From Acidovorax sp. CF316 (lineage in GTDB: Bacteria > Pseudomonadota > Gammaproteobacteria > Burkholderiales > Burkholderiaceae_C), in NCBI RefSeq assembly GCF_000276605.1, contig NZ_AKJX01000221.1, positions 1 through 58,646 on the forward strand: a stretch of DNA of 58,646 bases. The letters run 5' to 3'. The number at the start of each line of letters is the position of its first letter. The stretch's first letter is position 1. A program made the position numbers and the translations under genes. The notes beneath the pieces were generated by a model. The model did not search any database. It was not told the origin of the DNA and saw nothing but the letters and a program-made list of their open reading frames with translations. Below, piece by piece: positions 8,618-17,127 of the stretch.

Positions 8618-8977
8618 CTACTTGTCGGCGCCCCAGATCGAAAAGTCCTGCTCGAAACCGGCCTGGTCGTCGGCGTCGTCGTACGCCTTCACCGGCTCGC
8701 CCAGGGGCGAGGCCTGCAGCAGCGGCGCGGCGGCGCTCAGCGCCTCATCGGCGGCCTGGGCCAGCAGCATGGCGGCCATGGGCGTGGTGTGCCAGGTGCT
8801 GAGCTGGATGGTGGCGTGGCGCAGGCTGGGCCTGGTCTTGTCAAGGAAGCGAAGCGCATCGCCGCCCAGGTGCTGCCAGGTGATGTAGGGCAGCGGTGTG
8901 CCCGCCGGCGCCGGGTGCGGGTGCGCCTGGGGGCACACAGTGAGCAGCACGGTGGTGAGGTCGGTTTCAAGGCTCAT
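8618..8977 (-). CDS. Tail completion protein, DUF3168-like
   Basis: The 119-residue protein starts MSLETDLTTVLLTVCPQAHP and carries the hallmark P-x-x-x-x-G-T-x-L-P-Y-I-T-W segment and a central Q-L-S-T-W strand typical of the DUF3168 (gp17-like) family. These proteins cap the tail tube where it joins the head. It overlaps the preceding gp10-like gene by ATGA (8974-8977), so the two are translationally coupled. Confidence 0.85.
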   Translation of the reverse strand: MSLETDLTTVLLTVCPQAHPHPAPAGTPLPYITWQHLGGDALRFLDKTRPSLRHATIQLSTWHTTPMAAMLLAQAADEALSAAAPLLQASPLGEPVKAYDDADDQAGFEQDFSIWGADK

Positions 8978-9513
8978 AGCTTGCGTCCCAGGCGGGCAAA
9001 AAACAGGTTCTCCGCCGCGTCGTAGGCGGCAGGCAACGCGGCCGCTGCGCGCCGCACAAAGGCTTTGGCCGGCACCTGCTTGGGGGTGGGCAGGGTGATG
9101 TAGTACGCGTCCAACGCGGCGCGGTTGCGCCCCCCGCTCTGAGGCCTGGGCTTGCCCTCCATGCCGGGGCGCACCAGCGGGCCCATGCCGTCCGGCCCGT
9201 ACACGTAGCGCTGCAGGTAGCCAAACTCCACCAGGTGGCCGTGCGGGGCCTTGGAGGGGTTCCAGCTCACGCGGTAGTGCGCCGACACTCCCTCCTGCGA
9301 GGCCTCGCGCATGTAGGCCTGATAGACCGCCGCATCGAGCTTGCCGGTGTAGCGCCCCAGCGCCTGCACGTTGGCCTTGACCGCGTCGTACAGCACCTGG
9401 ATGCCGGCCTGGGCTGCGGGGCGGAGCGCCTCCTCGGCCTCGTCACCAATCTCCTGCAGGTAGTCGTCCAGGCCGCTCAGATCCAGAGCGGCCGAGAAGG
9501 CATCGCCGCTCAT
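8974..9513 (-). CDS. HK97 gp10-family head-tail protein
   Basis: The 179-residue protein (MSGDAFSAALDLSGLDDYLQ) begins with a helical region followed by R-Y-T-G-K-L-D-A and a segment around HLVEFGY, the conserved core of gp10-like minor tail/connector proteins. It ends with a helix rich in Ala and Arg. It overlaps both neighbours by four bases, as do the other small connector genes of this cluster. Members take part in joining finished heads to tails; the exact location in the virion varies between phages. Confidence 0.87.
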   Translation of the reverse strand: MSGDAFSAALDLSGLDDYLQEIGDEAEEALRPAAQAGIQVLYDAVKANVQALGRYTGKLDAAVYQAYMREASQEGVSAHYRVSWNPSKAPHGHLVEFGYLQRYVYGPDGMGPLVRPGMEGKPRPQSGGRNRAALDAYYITLPTPKQVPAKAFVRRAAAALPAAYDAAENLFFARLGRKL

Positions 9514-9836
9514 GTCACCAGCTCGCAGGCAAGGTCCACGTGCTGGCGGCCCACCTCATCGGGCAGCACGGCCTTGATGTCGTAAATCGCGGCACCGTGC
9601 ACCACCCGCATGCCCGCCGTGATGTCTGCACGGAACCTGATGCGGATGGAAGTGCGCACAGCGGATTGCAAGGCATCAGCCCGGATGGCCTCGGCACCGC
9701 TGCCCGTGCGGATGTTTGACCAGGGCGTGCACACATCCACCCACCCATCCGGCAGGGGCGTGCCCCACGCATCCTTACCGCCGTTGCGACGCTGGATTGT
9801 GATCCGGCGATTGAGAGATCCCGCCCGCAACATCAC
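9510..9836 (-). CDS. Phage head closure protein
   Basis: The 108-residue product begins M(M)LRAGSLNRRITIQRRNGG, the signature opening of head closure / head-tail adaptor proteins of the HK97 gp7 / SPP1 gp16 type, and continues D-A-W-G-T-P-L-P-D-G-W. Two adjacent ATG codons (9836 and 9833) are available; the second overlaps the stop of the connector gene upstream. These proteins stop DNA leaking after packaging. Confidence 0.9.
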   Translation of the reverse strand: MMLRAGSLNRRITIQRRNGGKDAWGTPLPDGWVDVCTPWSNIRTGSGAEAIRADALQSAVRTSIRIRFRADITAGMRVVHGAAIYDIKAVLPDEVGRQHVDLACELVT

Positions 9837-10189
9837 AGCCCCGCAATGCGGCGATGCGGCCGCAGTAGGGCCTTGGAGCCCTGGGGAAGCTCGGCCACGG
9901 TTACGCCCGCCACCACGTCCTCGCGGTTGGCGTAGAGGTGGCCCAGGATCAGCAAGACCGCCGAGCGAACGGCGGGGCCCATCACCATAGGATCAAGGCC
10001 CGCAGTCTCGGCCAGCACCGCCGCATCGAGGTCGTCCTGCGTGGCGTACAGCTTGCGGTTGAGGTAGTCGGAGGCGGCCTCCTCGGCGGCTTCCAGGTAG
10101 GTCGTGATCAGCGCGTCCTCGCCGGCCCCGTCTGCGCGCAGATGGGCCAGCGCGGTGGGCAGTGGCACCATCGTCGGCATAGTGGTCAA
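9833..10189 (-). CDS. Head-tail connector protein (HK97 gp6-like)
   Basis: The 118-residue, mainly helical protein contains A-E-E-A-A-S-D-Y-L-N-R-K-L-Y, the motif that identifies gp6-like DNA-packaging connectors, and later V-R-S-A-V-L-L-I-L-G-H-L-Y-A-N-R-E-D. Rings of this protein bind below the portal. It overlaps the start of the head closure gene and the end of the HeH-domain gene. Confidence 0.9.
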   Translation of the reverse strand: MTTMPTMVPLPTALAHLRADGAGEDALITTYLEAAEEAASDYLNRKLYATQDDLDAAVLAETAGLDPMVMGPAVRSAVLLILGHLYANREDVVAGVTVAELPQGSKALLRPHRRIAGL

Positions 10190-10740
10190 CCTTTCGGCAG
10201 CAGGGCCAGCAGTTCGGCCTTGGTGGCCCGGGGGCCGAACGAGATGCCGCGCGCGGTGAGCGCTTCGCGCAGTTCGGCCACGGTGGTCTTGCCGTCGCCA
10301 TTGGCGTCAGCATCTGCAGGACCATCGCCCTGGGCTGCAATGGCGGCAGCGATCTCTTCATCGGTGCTGCGCGACAGGTAGCCCGATGGCGGGTAGTTCA
10401 CAGCCAGGTAGCCGGCAGCCACGTACTCGGCAACCGTAGGGCCGTCGTCGCGCGGGCCGTCGTGCGGCGGCCTATTGCGCGCCTCGATGGCTGCGGCGAT
10501 CTCCTCGGCCGTGCTCTGCGATGCGTAGCCCGGCGGGGGGTAGTTCTCGGGCGCCTCGCATGAGGCGAGCCATTGCGCGATGGACGGGCCGTCCTGGCGC
10601 AGCTGGTCCTGGCCCTCACCGTGTTCGGCGTAGTACTTGGCGGTGGCCTCCAGCTCGGGTGGGCATTCGTCGCCCACGTCGAACCATACCGGGTAGATGC
10701 CCCCCTTGGGCACGGCCTGAAATCGTCGTTCGACCTTCAT
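10186..10740 (-). CDS. Repeat-containing phage protein with C-terminal HeH/SAP-like domain
   Basis: I use the ATG at 10740 (MKVERRFQAVPKGGIYPVWF, 184 residues), which has a strong AGGAG box 7 bases upstream. The protein has a short N-terminal beta region; two copies of a 20-residue unit, N-Y-P-P-x-G-Y-x-S-x-S-T-x-E-E-I-A-A-A-I (about residues 64-83 and 108-127); an acidic linker; and a C-terminal T-T-V-A-E-L-R-E-A-L...A-T-K-A-E-L-L-A-L-L segment typical of HeH/LEM-like helix-extended-loop-helix domains. It sits between capsid and connector genes, where head decoration or stabilising proteins are often found, but I cannot assign a role. Confidence 0.75.
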   Translation of the reverse strand: MKVERRFQAVPKGGIYPVWFDVGDECPPELEATAKYYAEHGEGQDQLRQDGPSIAQWLASCEAPENYPPPGYASQSTAEEIAAAIEARNRPPHDGPRDDGPTVAEYVAAGYLAVNYPPSGYLSRSTDEEIAAAIAAQGDGPADADANGDGKTTVAELREALTARGISFGPRATKAELLALLPKG

Positions 10741-10781
10741 GCGGATCTCCTGTGATGGCGGGCCCGAAGGCCCGCCGGGTT

Positions 10782-12125
10782 TCACGATGCGTTGACGTTC
10801 AGGGCCTTCAGAACGTCGGGGTTCAGGAGGCCACCGCCCACGCGCTTTGTGGTGTAGAAGTGCACGTAAGGCTTGTTGGTGTACGGATCACGCAGGACAC
10901 GCACGCCAGCACGGTCCACGATCTGGTAACCGCGCTTGAAGTCACCGAACAGGATGGGCTTGGCGCTGGCCGCGATGTTGGGCATGCCGGCCATGTCGGT
11001 GACCGGGTAGCCGCCCAGGGTGGCCGGCTGGCCAGCCACGTAGGAGGGTTGCCACAGGTAGTTGCCCTGGCCGTCCTTCAGCTTGCGCACGCTGCCCTGG
11101 GAACTGCGGTTCATGACGAAACGCGCGTCAGCGGTGTACTCGCCTGGCAGCGCATAGATCAGGTCCAGCACCGCATCAGCGGTGACGGCCCCCACCGCGC
11201 CGGAGCCCACGGTCTTGATGTCGCCCCAGGGGTGCGCAGCGGCGTTGGCGCCGCCGGTGACGTAGGTCAGGATGCCGTTGGGACGGTCGTTGGCGCCGGT
11301 GCCGGCCAGGAAAGCGAGGCCTTCCTGGTACGCGAACTCCATTTCCACTTCGCCAGCCAGCCAAGCTTCCAGATCCACCTCGCTGTCGTCCAGCATCTGC
11401 TGCGTGGCGGCGGGGTTGGCGTAGATTTCGCCTGGCTTGTAGGTCAGCGGGCTGAAGCTGGGCGTGTTGGTTTGCGTGCGCGCCGTGGTCTCGCCCACCC
11501 AGCCCGAGGTGGTGCCGCGGTTGTTGAACAGCTTGGTATAGCCGGCAGTGCCGATCTTTTGCACGCTGCAGATGCCGCGCATGGGGGAGACCTGCACCAG
11601 GCGGTCGGTGATCGTGCGATCCCACTCCACCGGCGCCAGGTAGCCCCCTTCGGTGGCAACGCCCTTGTTGAGGGCGGCATTGACATCGCCGCGCGTGAAG
11701 TGGGCACGGAAGGACTCGGTGTATTCCGCGTCAGCGATGCGGCCACCTCCAGCGCCCCCGTTCATCTGGCCGGCGGCCAGCTTGACGTTGAGGTCGTCCA
11801 CCGACTTCTGCAGAGTGCCGATGTCGGAGTTGATGCGGTCCACCTTGAGGGCCTGCAGGGCGTCGGCATTGCCCTTCTTGACGTCTTCGAGCTGCTTGGT
11901 GTGCTCGGCTTTGAAGTCGGCGAATGCCTTGTTCAGGGCCTCGACGGCGGCCTTGACCTCGCCCGGGCCGGGCGGGGTATCGGCGCGCACAGCGATCAGG
12001 CCGCGCGGGACGGGTTTGGCGGCCGCATGGTCGGCGACCACCTGCAGGGCCGAGGCCTGGGCCGACACTACGGCCATGCATGCGAGTGCGGCCACGGCCG
12101 CGATAGCGATACGAGATTTCTTCAT
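10782..12125 (-). CDS. Major capsid protein, HK97 family, with signal-peptide-like N-terminus
   Basis: The 447-residue protein has the HK97 layout: a helical, charged delta/scaffold region (about 55-110), then the capsid fold beginning around residue 150, with E-G-G-Y-L-A-P-V-E-W, a domain around V-G-E-T, and the C-terminal R-V-L-R-D-P-Y-T-N-K-P-Y-V-H-F-Y segment. The start at 12125 is one base after the protease stop (TGA-A-ATG), supporting coupled translation from exactly this codon. Unusually, the first 26 residues (MKKSRIAIAAVAALACMAVV then SAQASA) look like a cleavable secretion signal. The prohead protease normally removes the N-terminal delta domain, so this segment is probably lost on maturation. 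Confidence 0.93.
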   Translation of the reverse strand: MKKSRIAIAAVAALACMAVVSAQASALQVVADHAAAKPVPRGLIAVRADTPPGPGEVKAAVEALNKAFADFKAEHTKQLEDVKKGNADALQALKVDRINSDIGTLQKSVDDLNVKLAAGQMNGGAGGGRIADAEYTESFRAHFTRGDVNAALNKGVATEGGYLAPVEWDRTITDRLVQVSPMRGICSVQKIGTAGYTKLFNNRGTTSGWVGETTARTQTNTPSFSPLTYKPGEIYANPAATQQMLDDSEVDLEAWLAGEVEMEFAYQEGLAFLAGTGANDRPNGILTYVTGGANAAAHPWGDIKTVGSGAVGAVTADAVLDLIYALPGEYTADARFVMNRSSQGSVRKLKDGQGNYLWQPSYVAGQPATLGGYPVTDMAGMPNIAASAKPILFGDFKRGYQIVDRAGVRVLRDPYTNKPYVHFYTTKRVGGGLLNPDVLKALNVNAS

Positions 12126-12126
12126 T

Positions 12127-12966
12127 TCAGACTTTCAGGGAGTTGGTGAGAGAAAGCAGCAGTGCTGCGGATTCGCCAGCGCCCGGCGTGGCGGCGTCAT
12201 CGGCAGCGCCCGGCGTGCCGTTGAACAGGGCTTTGAAGGCCTCGCGGCGCGCAGCGCGGGAATGCCCAGCGCGCGCCATGGAGGCCTCCACCAGGGCCAG
12301 CGTCTTGCGCGGCATGTGCGCGCTGGCGTCCTGCTTGATTTCGCTGCGGTCCATGAGACCGGTGGCCAGGCCGTATTCCACGGCCTTGGCCGCGTCAACC
12401 CAGGTTTCCTTGTCCATGAGGGCCGCGGCCTCGGCGACCGACATGCCAGAGCGCGCCGCATACACGCTGGCCATGGCCGCGTCGAAGGGCTCCAGGCGCT
12501 TGGCAGCGTCGGCCATGTCGTGCCGGTTGCCGATGGCCACCGCCCAGGCGTTATGCACCATGAGGAAGGCGCCATCGCCCATCAGGATCTCGTCGCCTGC
12601 CATGGCGATCACGGACGCGGCCGAGGCGGCCAGGCCCATGATGTGCATGCTGACCTTGCCCTGGTGCTGGCGGAACATGTTGTAGATGGCCACGCCCTCG
12701 AAGAAGTCGCCGCCGGGCGAGTTGAGGTTGACCACCACATCCTTGTCGGCGCCGATGGAGCGCAGCGCGGCGCCGATGCGTTTGGCAGTGACGCCGTTGC
12801 CGTCCCACCCCTCGCCAATGGCGTCGTAAATGGAGATGGAGTTGGCCACCTCGGTGGCGGCCCGGATCTCGGGCTGCCAGCGCTCCAGGGCATCGGGGCG
12901 GGCGTCGAACTGGGCGGCACCGAGGCGGTGATCCGCGCGGATCTCAGGGAGTTTGAGCAGGCTCAT
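12127..12966 (-). CDS. Prohead protease, ClpP-like (S14)
   Basis: From the ATG at 12966 (MSLLKLPEIRADHRL) the product is 279 residues. The ClpP fold is clear: V-N-L-N-S-P-G-G-D near residue 80, the nucleophile Ser115 in G-L-A-A-S-A-A-S, and His138 in L-M-V-H-N-A. It cleaves the capsid delta domain during head maturation. The start lies inside the end of the portal gene (23-bp overlap), and the stop is one base before the capsid start. The C-terminal tail (about 225-279) is Ala-rich and not part of the protease core. A longer open frame to 13089 overlaps the portal gene heavily and is rejected. Confidence 0.92.
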   Translation of the reverse strand: MSLLKLPEIRADHRLGAAQFDARPDALERWQPEIRAATEVANSISIYDAIGEGWDGNGVTAKRIGAALRSIGADKDVVVNLNSPGGDFFEGVAIYNMFRQHQGKVSMHIMGLAASAASVIAMAGDEILMGDGAFLMVHNAWAVAIGNRHDMADAAKRLEPFDAAMASVYAARSGMSVAEAAALMDKETWVDAAKAVEYGLATGLMDRSEIKQDASAHMPRKTLALVEASMARAGHSRAARREAFKALFNGTPGAADDAATPGAGESAALLLSLTNSLKV

Positions 12967-14233
12967 TGGTCGGTGCTTTCTGGCCGGTGGGTGGGCGCAG
13001 CTTTTGGGCTGCGGGGTCGTTGGAGGCGGGCATGTCGGAGACTTCCCGCACTTCGTCTTGCGTGTACCAGGGGGCATGCCCGCCGGCACCGAGGGCCTTG
13101 GCGAAGAATTCGCCTTGGTCTTTCAGCGTGCCCCGCATGAGGGCGCGCTCGTTGAATTTGAAGAAGAACCGCTCCAGCTCTGACTCAGACAGCAGCACGC
13201 GGGCCAGGGCTTGCTCCCAGGCGGTAAACCAGCGCTGCAGGCCGTACTGAACGAAGAAGATGCCGAGCTGCTCGATGCCGGAACCCCAGGCGGTCTCATC
13301 CATCATCAGCAGCGGACGGGGCACACCGAACGCGCGGGCTACCTCCTCAATCTGGTGATCGCGCTGTTCCTTGTGCTGGGCGTCAGCCGAGGTCTGTGCC
13401 CACTTGGAGGCCTTGGCCCCCTCTTCCAGCAGCATGAAGTTGCCGGCGTTGTCGGCGCCGGAGTGCCGCTCATCCAGCGAGTCCTGCATGCGCTTGTAGG
13501 CCCGGTCCGAAAGCGCCTGTGGCACCTCGATGGAGCCGCTGGCCATGACGCCCTTGGCGAAGGTCCGCGCTGCAGCGCGCTCGGCCTGGCTTGCCAGGTT
13601 GAGGGCTTCGCGCGCGAGCTTGATGCGGGACATGCCCAGCTCGCCATCTATCGACAGGTCCCGCAGGTGGAACACCTCGCGCTGCGCCAGCTTTACCGTG
13701 CCGCCATCTTTGCGCGTGTACTCGTAGTGCATCTGCCAGTCGTTGCCCAGCTCAGCCTTAACCCGGGGCGATTCCATCGGAATCATCTGGATGGGCCGGT
13801 CTCGCGACCAGATGACGCGGGCATAGCCGTTGCCGTGCACCAGCGCGTTGAGCTGCACCGTGGACTTGAACTCCAGGGGCGTCTGCCAGCCATTGGGCTT
13901 GAGCTTGATGCGCTTGTGCGCCTCCATCTCCTTTGCCACCCGCTTGGCTGGCCCATCCTCCATCAGGCTGCAGGGCAGCATGCCCATGGCCTCAGAGATG
14001 AGCGCCAGGCTGCGCAGCACGGCCATGTTGCGCAGTGACGCGGTGCGCGGCCCGTACGCGCCATCTGTACCGCCACGGATGAACTCCAGCAACGCCGGAT
14101 CGTCCAGGCCGTTGAACAGCGTGCCAGCGGGCACCTCGGCGCGCACCTCTGGCGCGGCCGGCGGAGTTGGCTCGACGGCAGGCGCAGCGGCCTCCGGCGC
14201 CGAGCTGCGCCGCATGAAATCAAAAAAGGCCAT
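12944..14233 (-). CDS. Portal protein, HK97 family
   Basis: The 429-residue protein contains hallmarks of HK97-type portals: N-A-L-V-H-G-N-G-Y-A-R-V near residue 130, the H-L-R-D-L-S-I-D-G segment, and the G-V-P-R-P-L-L-M-M-D-E region near residue 300. Twelve copies form the ring through which DNA enters the prohead. The gene starts with MAFFDFMRRSSAPEAA, followed by a Pro/Ala-rich stretch typical of the disordered portal N-terminus. It is separated by 8 bp from the large terminase gene and overlaps the protease gene. Confidence 0.94.
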   Translation of the reverse strand: MAFFDFMRRSSAPEAAAPAVEPTPPAAPEVRAEVPAGTLFNGLDDPALLEFIRGGTDGAYGPRTASLRNMAVLRSLALISEAMGMLPCSLMEDGPAKRVAKEMEAHKRIKLKPNGWQTPLEFKSTVQLNALVHGNGYARVIWSRDRPIQMIPMESPRVKAELGNDWQMHYEYTRKDGGTVKLAQREVFHLRDLSIDGELGMSRIKLAREALNLASQAERAAARTFAKGVMASGSIEVPQALSDRAYKRMQDSLDERHSGADNAGNFMLLEEGAKASKWAQTSADAQHKEQRDHQIEEVARAFGVPRPLLMMDETAWGSGIEQLGIFFVQYGLQRWFTAWEQALARVLLSESELERFFFKFNERALMRGTLKDQGEFFAKALGAGGHAPWYTQDEVREVSDMPASNDPAAQKLRPPTGQKAPTNEPAQTP

Positions 14234-14241
14234 GTCAGTCC

Positions 14242-15975
14242 TTACAGGTAACGGACGCCGCGCGATTCGTAGACCGAGGCGGCCTTGGCACCAGCAAGGG
14301 CGCGGTTCATCGCAACGATGGTTGCAATGGCCGCGTCAATCTTGTTGGCGGGCCGCGCCTTGCGCGGGAAGAGGTTTTCGTTGCGGTCTTCCTTGACCTC
14401 AACATTGCTGAGCTGCCACACGTAGCAAGGGTTGCCGTCGTGGTGGAAGCGCCCGGACTCCACCAGGGCCTGGATCTCTTTCATCGGCTCGCTGAGATGG
14501 CGCACCTGCTGGGGCACGTCAACCACCTCCAGGCCCTCCTCTGCCAGGTTGGCGCCGAGCTGGTGGCCGCCCCACGGGTCCTTGGCCACCTCCTTCGTGC
14601 CGATCTGCGCGCTGTCGTCCAGCACGTCTTCCTGGATTTGCTCCAGCGCGATCATGTTGCCGGGCGTGGCCGTGAGGTGGCCCCCATGCACCCAGCCCTG
14701 GTAGTGCTCGTTCTCGGGCTTCTTCAGCGCATCCTCTGGCACGTAATTGCGCGAGATGGCGTAGTAATGCCGCTCGTCGCCATCGCCGATCCAGCACAGC
14801 ACCACCGAGCTGGCAATGTCCTGCTTGCTGGCCAGGTCCAGGCCGATGGCACTGCCGTCCCAAGGCATGCTTTGTAGCGTCAGCTCGGGGTCCGCGAGCT
14901 GCTGCAGTCGGTGCAGGTTGAGCCAGGGCGATGCCGCTGCGACCCACACGTTCAAGTGCTTGGTCTTGAAGATGTTCTGCTTGCGCGGGTTCTCCTGCGC
15001 GTCGCGCTGCTGGAGCTTCAGGAACTCAGGGTCAACCGAGATGCCGTAGTTGGGATTCGCCTTGCGCAGCGCCTCCTCGGTGGTCCAGTCGTCATCCGCG
15101 TCGATGGTGAAGATGATCCCGAAACGGGTGTCGTTCTCCACCACGCCTTCGAGGATCTTCTGCAGCTCGCCCTGGTGCTGGAAGCACGGGCCCGAGATGT
15201 CTGACCCGGCCGTGGTGATCACCAGCATGAGCGGCTGCGAGCGCGCGCCCATGCCGGTCTGCATGGTGTCGTACAGCTCAGCGGTCTTGTGCTCGTGGTA
15301 CTCGTCCACGATGGCGCAGCTGGGTGACGCACCGTCACCAGGCTTGCCAATCACGGGCTCGAACTTGGAGTTGTTCTCCTGAATCGAGAGGTTAGAGGCG
15401 GCCGTGCGGACCTTGTACTTCTCGCAGTAGCGCAGCGTGGCACGGGCCATCAGCAGCGCAGGGCGGAACACTTCCAGCGCCTGGTCTTGCGAGGTGGCGC
15501 CCGAGTAGATCTCGGCGCCGAACTCCTCATCAGGGCCCAGCATGTACAGCCCGATGACGGCCGCAATGGTGGACTTCGCATTCTTGCGAGGCACGATCAC
15601 GTCCGCCACGCGGAACCGGCGTTTGCCGGTGTCCTTGTGCACCCAGCCGAAGATGCTGGCCAGGATGAAAACCTGCCAGTCCTCCAGCTTGATCAGCTTG
15701 CCGCGTGCAGCCCAGTCGCCCTTGATGTGGGGCATCAGCTCGGCAAACTGGCAGATGCGCTCACCAGGCCGGTAGGGCTTGCCCGCCAGGCTGACCAGTT
15801 CGGGGTTCCACACGTAGGGGAACGTGCCTGCGGCCGCGCGCTCCAGGTCCTTCAGGTGGCGCTCGCACGCGAGGCGGTGCCACTTGCAGGAGATGATTTT
15901 TTTGTCAGCTACGTCCCTGGCGTACGCAGTGGCGATGTCGCCAAACCGCGAATCCAGGGTCACAGGCCGTCCCAC
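14242..15975 (-). CDS. Terminase large subunit
   Basis: The 577-residue packaging motor has an ATPase domain with a Walker A-type P-R-K-N-A-K-S-T (residues about 129-136) and a Walker B pair D224-E225 in A-I-V-D-E-Y-H-E-H, followed by a coupling motif I-T-T-A-G-S. The C-terminal nuclease domain starts near G-L-D-L-A-S-K-Q-D, whose Asp is the first metal ligand of the RNase H-like fold. It cuts concatemeric phage DNA and pumps it into the head. The gene overlaps the small terminase by 16 bp and precedes the portal gene. Confidence 0.95.
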   Translation of the reverse strand: MGRPVTLDSRFGDIATAYARDVADKKIISCKWHRLACERHLKDLERAAAGTFPYVWNPELVSLAGKPYRPGERICQFAELMPHIKGDWAARGKLIKLEDWQVFILASIFGWVHKDTGKRRFRVADVIVPRKNAKSTIAAVIGLYMLGPDEEFGAEIYSGATSQDQALEVFRPALLMARATLRYCEKYKVRTAASNLSIQENNSKFEPVIGKPGDGASPSCAIVDEYHEHKTAELYDTMQTGMGARSQPLMLVITTAGSDISGPCFQHQGELQKILEGVVENDTRFGIIFTIDADDDWTTEEALRKANPNYGISVDPEFLKLQQRDAQENPRKQNIFKTKHLNVWVAAASPWLNLHRLQQLADPELTLQSMPWDGSAIGLDLASKQDIASSVVLCWIGDGDERHYYAISRNYVPEDALKKPENEHYQGWVHGGHLTATPGNMIALEQIQEDVLDDSAQIGTKEVAKDPWGGHQLGANLAEEGLEVVDVPQQVRHLSEPMKEIQALVESGRFHHDGNPCYVWQLSNVEVKEDRNENLFPRKARPANKIDAAIATIVAMNRALAGAKAASVYESRGVRYL

Positions 15976-16511
15976 TTATCCTTGCTGCCCTCCTCCGCGA
16001 ACAATGCGCCTTGGCGGTTGTCGCTGGTGGTGACGCGCGAGCGCGCCGAGGGCGACAGGCCGAACAGGTCCAGGTAGCGCTTGACCTCCGATGCCGCATG
16101 CTTGCCCACCACCCAATGGTGGCTGTAGGTGAAATTGCCGTTGGCGGTCCTGACCATGAGGCCATCGCCGCCGTTGTACACATCACCCTTGGCCTCGGCC
16201 GCCTCGCGCGCGTCCTCGGCGAGTTTCATGGCCCGCGTCAGCGAGCGCTCGGCCCACACCATCTTCGCCCAGGCCTGGCAGTAGAGCACCAGCGCAGCGC
16301 GATCAAGTTTCGAGATCAGGCCATAGCGCTCCAGCTCGGTGGAGAGGCGCTTCCATTCCTTCTTCGCCTCGGGCCAGATCCACGAAGGGAAATCGGGGAT
16401 CTCGACCTCGGGACGGAACTCGTCCAGGAACTCGGCCAGCGGCTTCTTGCTCGCGTTGCCGCGCAGCTGGTGCACGTTCGCGGGCAGCGGTTTAGGTCCA
16501 CGTGCACCCAT
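15960..16511 (-). CDS. Terminase small subunit, P27 family
   Basis: The real start is the ATG at 16511 (MGARGPKPLPANVHQLRGNA, 183 residues); MGxRGPKP...L is the classical opening of P27-type small terminases. The C-terminus carries L-F-G-L-S-P-S-A-R-S-R-V, the conserved tail of the family. It recognises the packaging site, which usually lies just upstream of this gene; here that is the 16.55-16.70 kb gap. One perfect copy of the 16-bp palindrome lies 23 bp upstream of the ATG. Confidence 0.93.
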   Translation of the reverse strand: MGARGPKPLPANVHQLRGNASKKPLAEFLDEFRPEVEIPDFPSWIWPEAKKEWKRLSTELERYGLISKLDRAALVLYCQAWAKMVWAERSLTRAMKLAEDAREAAEAKGDVYNGGDGLMVRTANGNFTYSHHWVVGKHAASEVKRYLDLFGLSPSARSRVTTSDNRQGALFAEEGSKDKWDGL

Positions 16512-16533
16512 GGGAACATCTCCGATTGATTGA

Positions 16534-16549
16534 GTGCACACGTGTGCAC
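16534..16549. repeat. 16-bp prophage palindrome, copy 3 (perfect dyad)
   Basis: GTGCACACGTGTGCAC is a perfect 16-bp palindrome with CACGTG at its centre, located 23 bp before the small terminase ATG. Confidence 0.85.
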
Positions 16550-16661
16550 GCCACCCGCGACAGGCCCGAGGGGGTACCCCCCCTCCCCAAAACTCCCGCG
16601 CGTAAAAATTTGACTAACAGACCGGTTTCCGGGGAGAGGCCCCAGACTTTTGATACCCCCC
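16550..16661. other. Non-coding gap before terminase; candidate cos/packaging region
   Basis: I see no gene here. The stretch holds a G-run/C-run dyad (GGGGGTACCCCC near 16572), an AT-richer patch (TAAAAATTTGACTAACAG near 16606) and a second GC-rich patch. Between an HNH endonuclease gene and a P27 terminase gene, HK97-type phages commonly keep their cos site, so this is the place to look. No cleavage site can be pinned down from sequence alone. Confidence 0.35.
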
Positions 16662-16692
16662 ACCCCTCGGGCCGCCAGAAGGCCCGAGGGGT
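16662..16692 (-). terminator. Long perfect hairpin after the HNH gene
   Basis: A perfect 12-bp stem, ACCCCTCGGGCC / GGCCCGAGGGGT, with a seven-base loop starts 5 bases after the HNH stop. The minus strand continues with a G-run, not U, so it may be a Rho-independent terminator of poor quality, a packaging-site element, or an mRNA end structure. Confidence 0.5.
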
Positions 16693-16697
16693 CGGCC

Positions 16698-17057
16698 TCA
16701 CCAGCCCGCCCGCCTGCGGCCGCGCAGGGCCTCCTGCAGGCTCTTCTCCTCGTGGCAGGCATCGCACAACCCTTGCTCGTTCGTCGCGTCGTCGGGGCCG
16801 CCTTCGGCCAGCGGCACGATGTGGTCGCGTTGCGTGGCCTCGGTATCACGGCCCGCCTTCTGGCACTCGACGCACAGCGGATTGCGCTCAAACAGCGCCG
16901 CGCGCATACGCTGCAGCCTTCGCCCGGTGATGCGCTTGGTGGCATTGGCTGGCTTCTGCCAGGCGGGCTTGGGATGCTTGGCACAGCGGCCGGAGCCATC
17001 GCGCACCAATGCCCCGCACCCGGGATGGGTGCAGGGGCGTGGTGCAGCAGTAGGCAT
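16698..17057 (-). CDS. HNH endonuclease, packaging-associated
   Basis: Using the ATG at 17057 the product is 119 residues: a small Cys-rich N-terminal knuckle (C-T-H-P-G-C...C-A-K-H), a basic linker, then an HNH core with C-x2-C, R-D-H-I-V-P-L-A-E-G-G and a second C-x2-C-H pair near the end. HNH proteins encoded next to the terminase are known partners of cos-type packaging machines (HK97 gp74) and are needed for specific end cleavage. It lies between the Q-dependent terminator and the small terminase gene, in the late operon. Confidence 0.9.
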   Translation of the reverse strand: MPTAAPRPCTHPGCGALVRDGSGRCAKHPKPAWQKPANATKRITGRRLQRMRAALFERNPLCVECQKAGRDTEATQRDHIVPLAEGGPDDATNEQGLCDACHEEKSLQEALRGRRRAGW

Positions 17058-17127
17058 GGTGTTGGGTCGCCCGGGCACAGGACGGTCCAGCTCGTGAAGA
17101 CTGTGTCTGGCGAGCCTGGCCGGGCGG

